From JBNJEM01 sp051745935 (GTDB taxonomy: Bacteria; Planctomycetota; Planctomycetia; Pirellulales; Pirellulaceae), in contig JBNJEM010000558.1 of NCBI GenBank assembly GCA_051745935.1, positions 1 through 5,375 of the forward strand: a stretch of 5,375 nt of DNA, written 5' to 3'. Under the pieces are notes generated by a model, which did no database searches, was not told where the DNA came from, and worked only from the letters and a program-made list of their open reading frames with translations. This document shows, piece after piece, positions 4,902-5,375 of this stretch; position 1 is the first letter of the stretch; each line of letters begins with the position of its first letter. The position numbers and the translations under genes were made by a program.

Positions 4902-5375
4902 ATGACACGATCGTCTGGGGCAACCCTTTATTTGTTGAGCGTTCTATTACTCGTTTCCCTCGCCGCTTTTGAGGTCGCTGCCCAAGGACCGCGCGGATTC
5001 GGCGGGGGCATCACGCTCGGCCCGGATGACGTTGCTGCATTTCCCGATCCGCCCGCTGGCTTCGATGCTTTGCGTGAAGACATACCACACGGCAAGTTGG
5101 AGATGATTACCTACGAGTCGAAGTCCGTCGGAACGACTCGTAAGATGACCGTCTACACGCCGCCGGGCTACACGAAGGACAAGAAGTATCCAGTCCTCTA
5201 TCACTTCGCGCAGCGTCTGTTTCGCGAGAAAGACAGTTTGACGGCGGCGGAACAAACAGTTGAAAACTCCGCGTCGCCAGCAAATCGTTGGACCGCCGAT
5301 AACGGCAACGGAACGTACTCGAATCCGTTGTTCTACGAGGAGTTCGAAGACCCCGACGTCATTCGCGTCGGCGAC
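4902..5375 (+). CDS. Secreted esterase N-terminus fused in frame to the N-terminus of a GH43 glycosidase (3' end outside window)
   Basis: The ATG at 4902 follows GGGAG (4887-4891) at 10 bases; a GTG directly before it is a possible alternative start. Residues 1-28 form a Sec signal peptide (hydrophobic LYLLSVLLLVSLAAF, cleavage near VAA-QG). Residues about 62-100 (PHGKLEMITYESKSVGTTRKMTVYTPPGYTKDKKYPVLY) are the classic opening of planctomycete feruloyl/acetylxylan-esterase-like alpha/beta hydrolases, which should continue 'LLHG-GGDE'. Instead, after Y100 the sequence changes, and residues 130-158 (W-TADNGNGTYSNPLFYEEFEDPDVIRVGD) are a characteristic GH43 beginning, with the 'SDPDVIRVGD-DYY' blade that carries the catalytic Asp. 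The esterase nucleophile elbow and His/Asp are absent from this part. Esterase and GH43 activities both serve xylan or arabinoxylan breakdown, but an esterase domain cut after its first strands cannot fold as an enzyme. The join at about 5200 is a deletion fusion or an assembly artefact. The reading frame is open through the window end. Confidence 0.75.
   Translation, partial: MTRSSGATLYLLSVLLLVSLAAFEVAAQGPRGFGGGITLGPDDVAAFPDPPAGFDALREDIPHGKLEMITYESKSVGTTRKMTVYTPPGYTKDKKYPVLYHFAQRLFREKDSLTAAEQTVENSASPANRWTADNGNGTYSNPLFYEEFEDPDVIRVGD

Noticed and set aside
1..5375. tRNA, rRNA or riboswitch genes
   Set aside because: I found no cloverleaf with a T-loop GTTC-type signature, no rRNA-like conserved stretch and no known riboswitch core on either strand by eye.

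Overview
The window looks like a Planctomycetota chromosome, probably Pirellulaceae-like. This is inferred from protein style and not from a marker gene. The evidence is a Tat-exported fuconolactonase-type amidohydrolase, secreted polysaccharide-degradation genes (esterase/GH43, BNR sialidase, a possible GH26 remnant), a fragment of a REP-associated (Y1) transposase of the type common in planctomycetes, and long gene-poor gaps with moderate-to-high GC.

Left part (1-1786), all on the minus strand. A Tat-dependent COG3618-type amidohydrolase (806-1786) is the only clearly intact enzyme gene in the window. Downstream of it lie a terminator-like hairpin, a short secreted ORF whose interior resembles the C-terminal end of a GH26 mannanase (150-458), an apparently frameshifted coding remnant (20-226), and the first ten codons of another gene, which starts behind a good Shine-Dalgarno sequence at position 30 and leaves the window.

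Middle (1787-3790). A gene-free stretch is followed by the C-terminal half of a sialidase/BNR-repeat protein on the plus strand (2185-2736). Facing it on the minus strand is a two-gene cassette of unrecognised proteins (3327-3698 then 2881-3327). Its genes overlap as TAATG, and it is preceded by a promoter-like sequence holding a perfect 7-bp-arm palindrome between -35 and -10. The second protein has a C-terminal stretch that could be a ribbon-helix-helix-like DNA-binding domain. The first may carry a frameshift near its start.

Right part (3790-5375). An N-terminal fragment of a Y1/REP-associated transposase (3818-4027) lies about 420 bp from a structured 145-bp element. That element has two inverted 28-bp arms (27/28 matching), each itself a GACGGG/CCCGTC hairpin, flanking two more perfect hairpins. 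It has the architecture of a REP doublet (REPIN). At the right edge is a signal-peptide-bearing gene that begins as an esterase (feruloyl/acetylxylan esterase type) and, in frame, becomes the N-terminus of a GH43 glycosidase.

The recurring theme is breakage. The GH26-like, sialidase, transposase and esterase/GH43 genes all look truncated, deleted internally or fused. Real genome decay around a repeat-rich region and assembly chimerism are both possible, and read mapping would separate them. The functional flavour of what remains is extracellular plant or algal polysaccharide breakdown (mannan, xylan, fucose-containing glycans, sialic-acid-like sugars).
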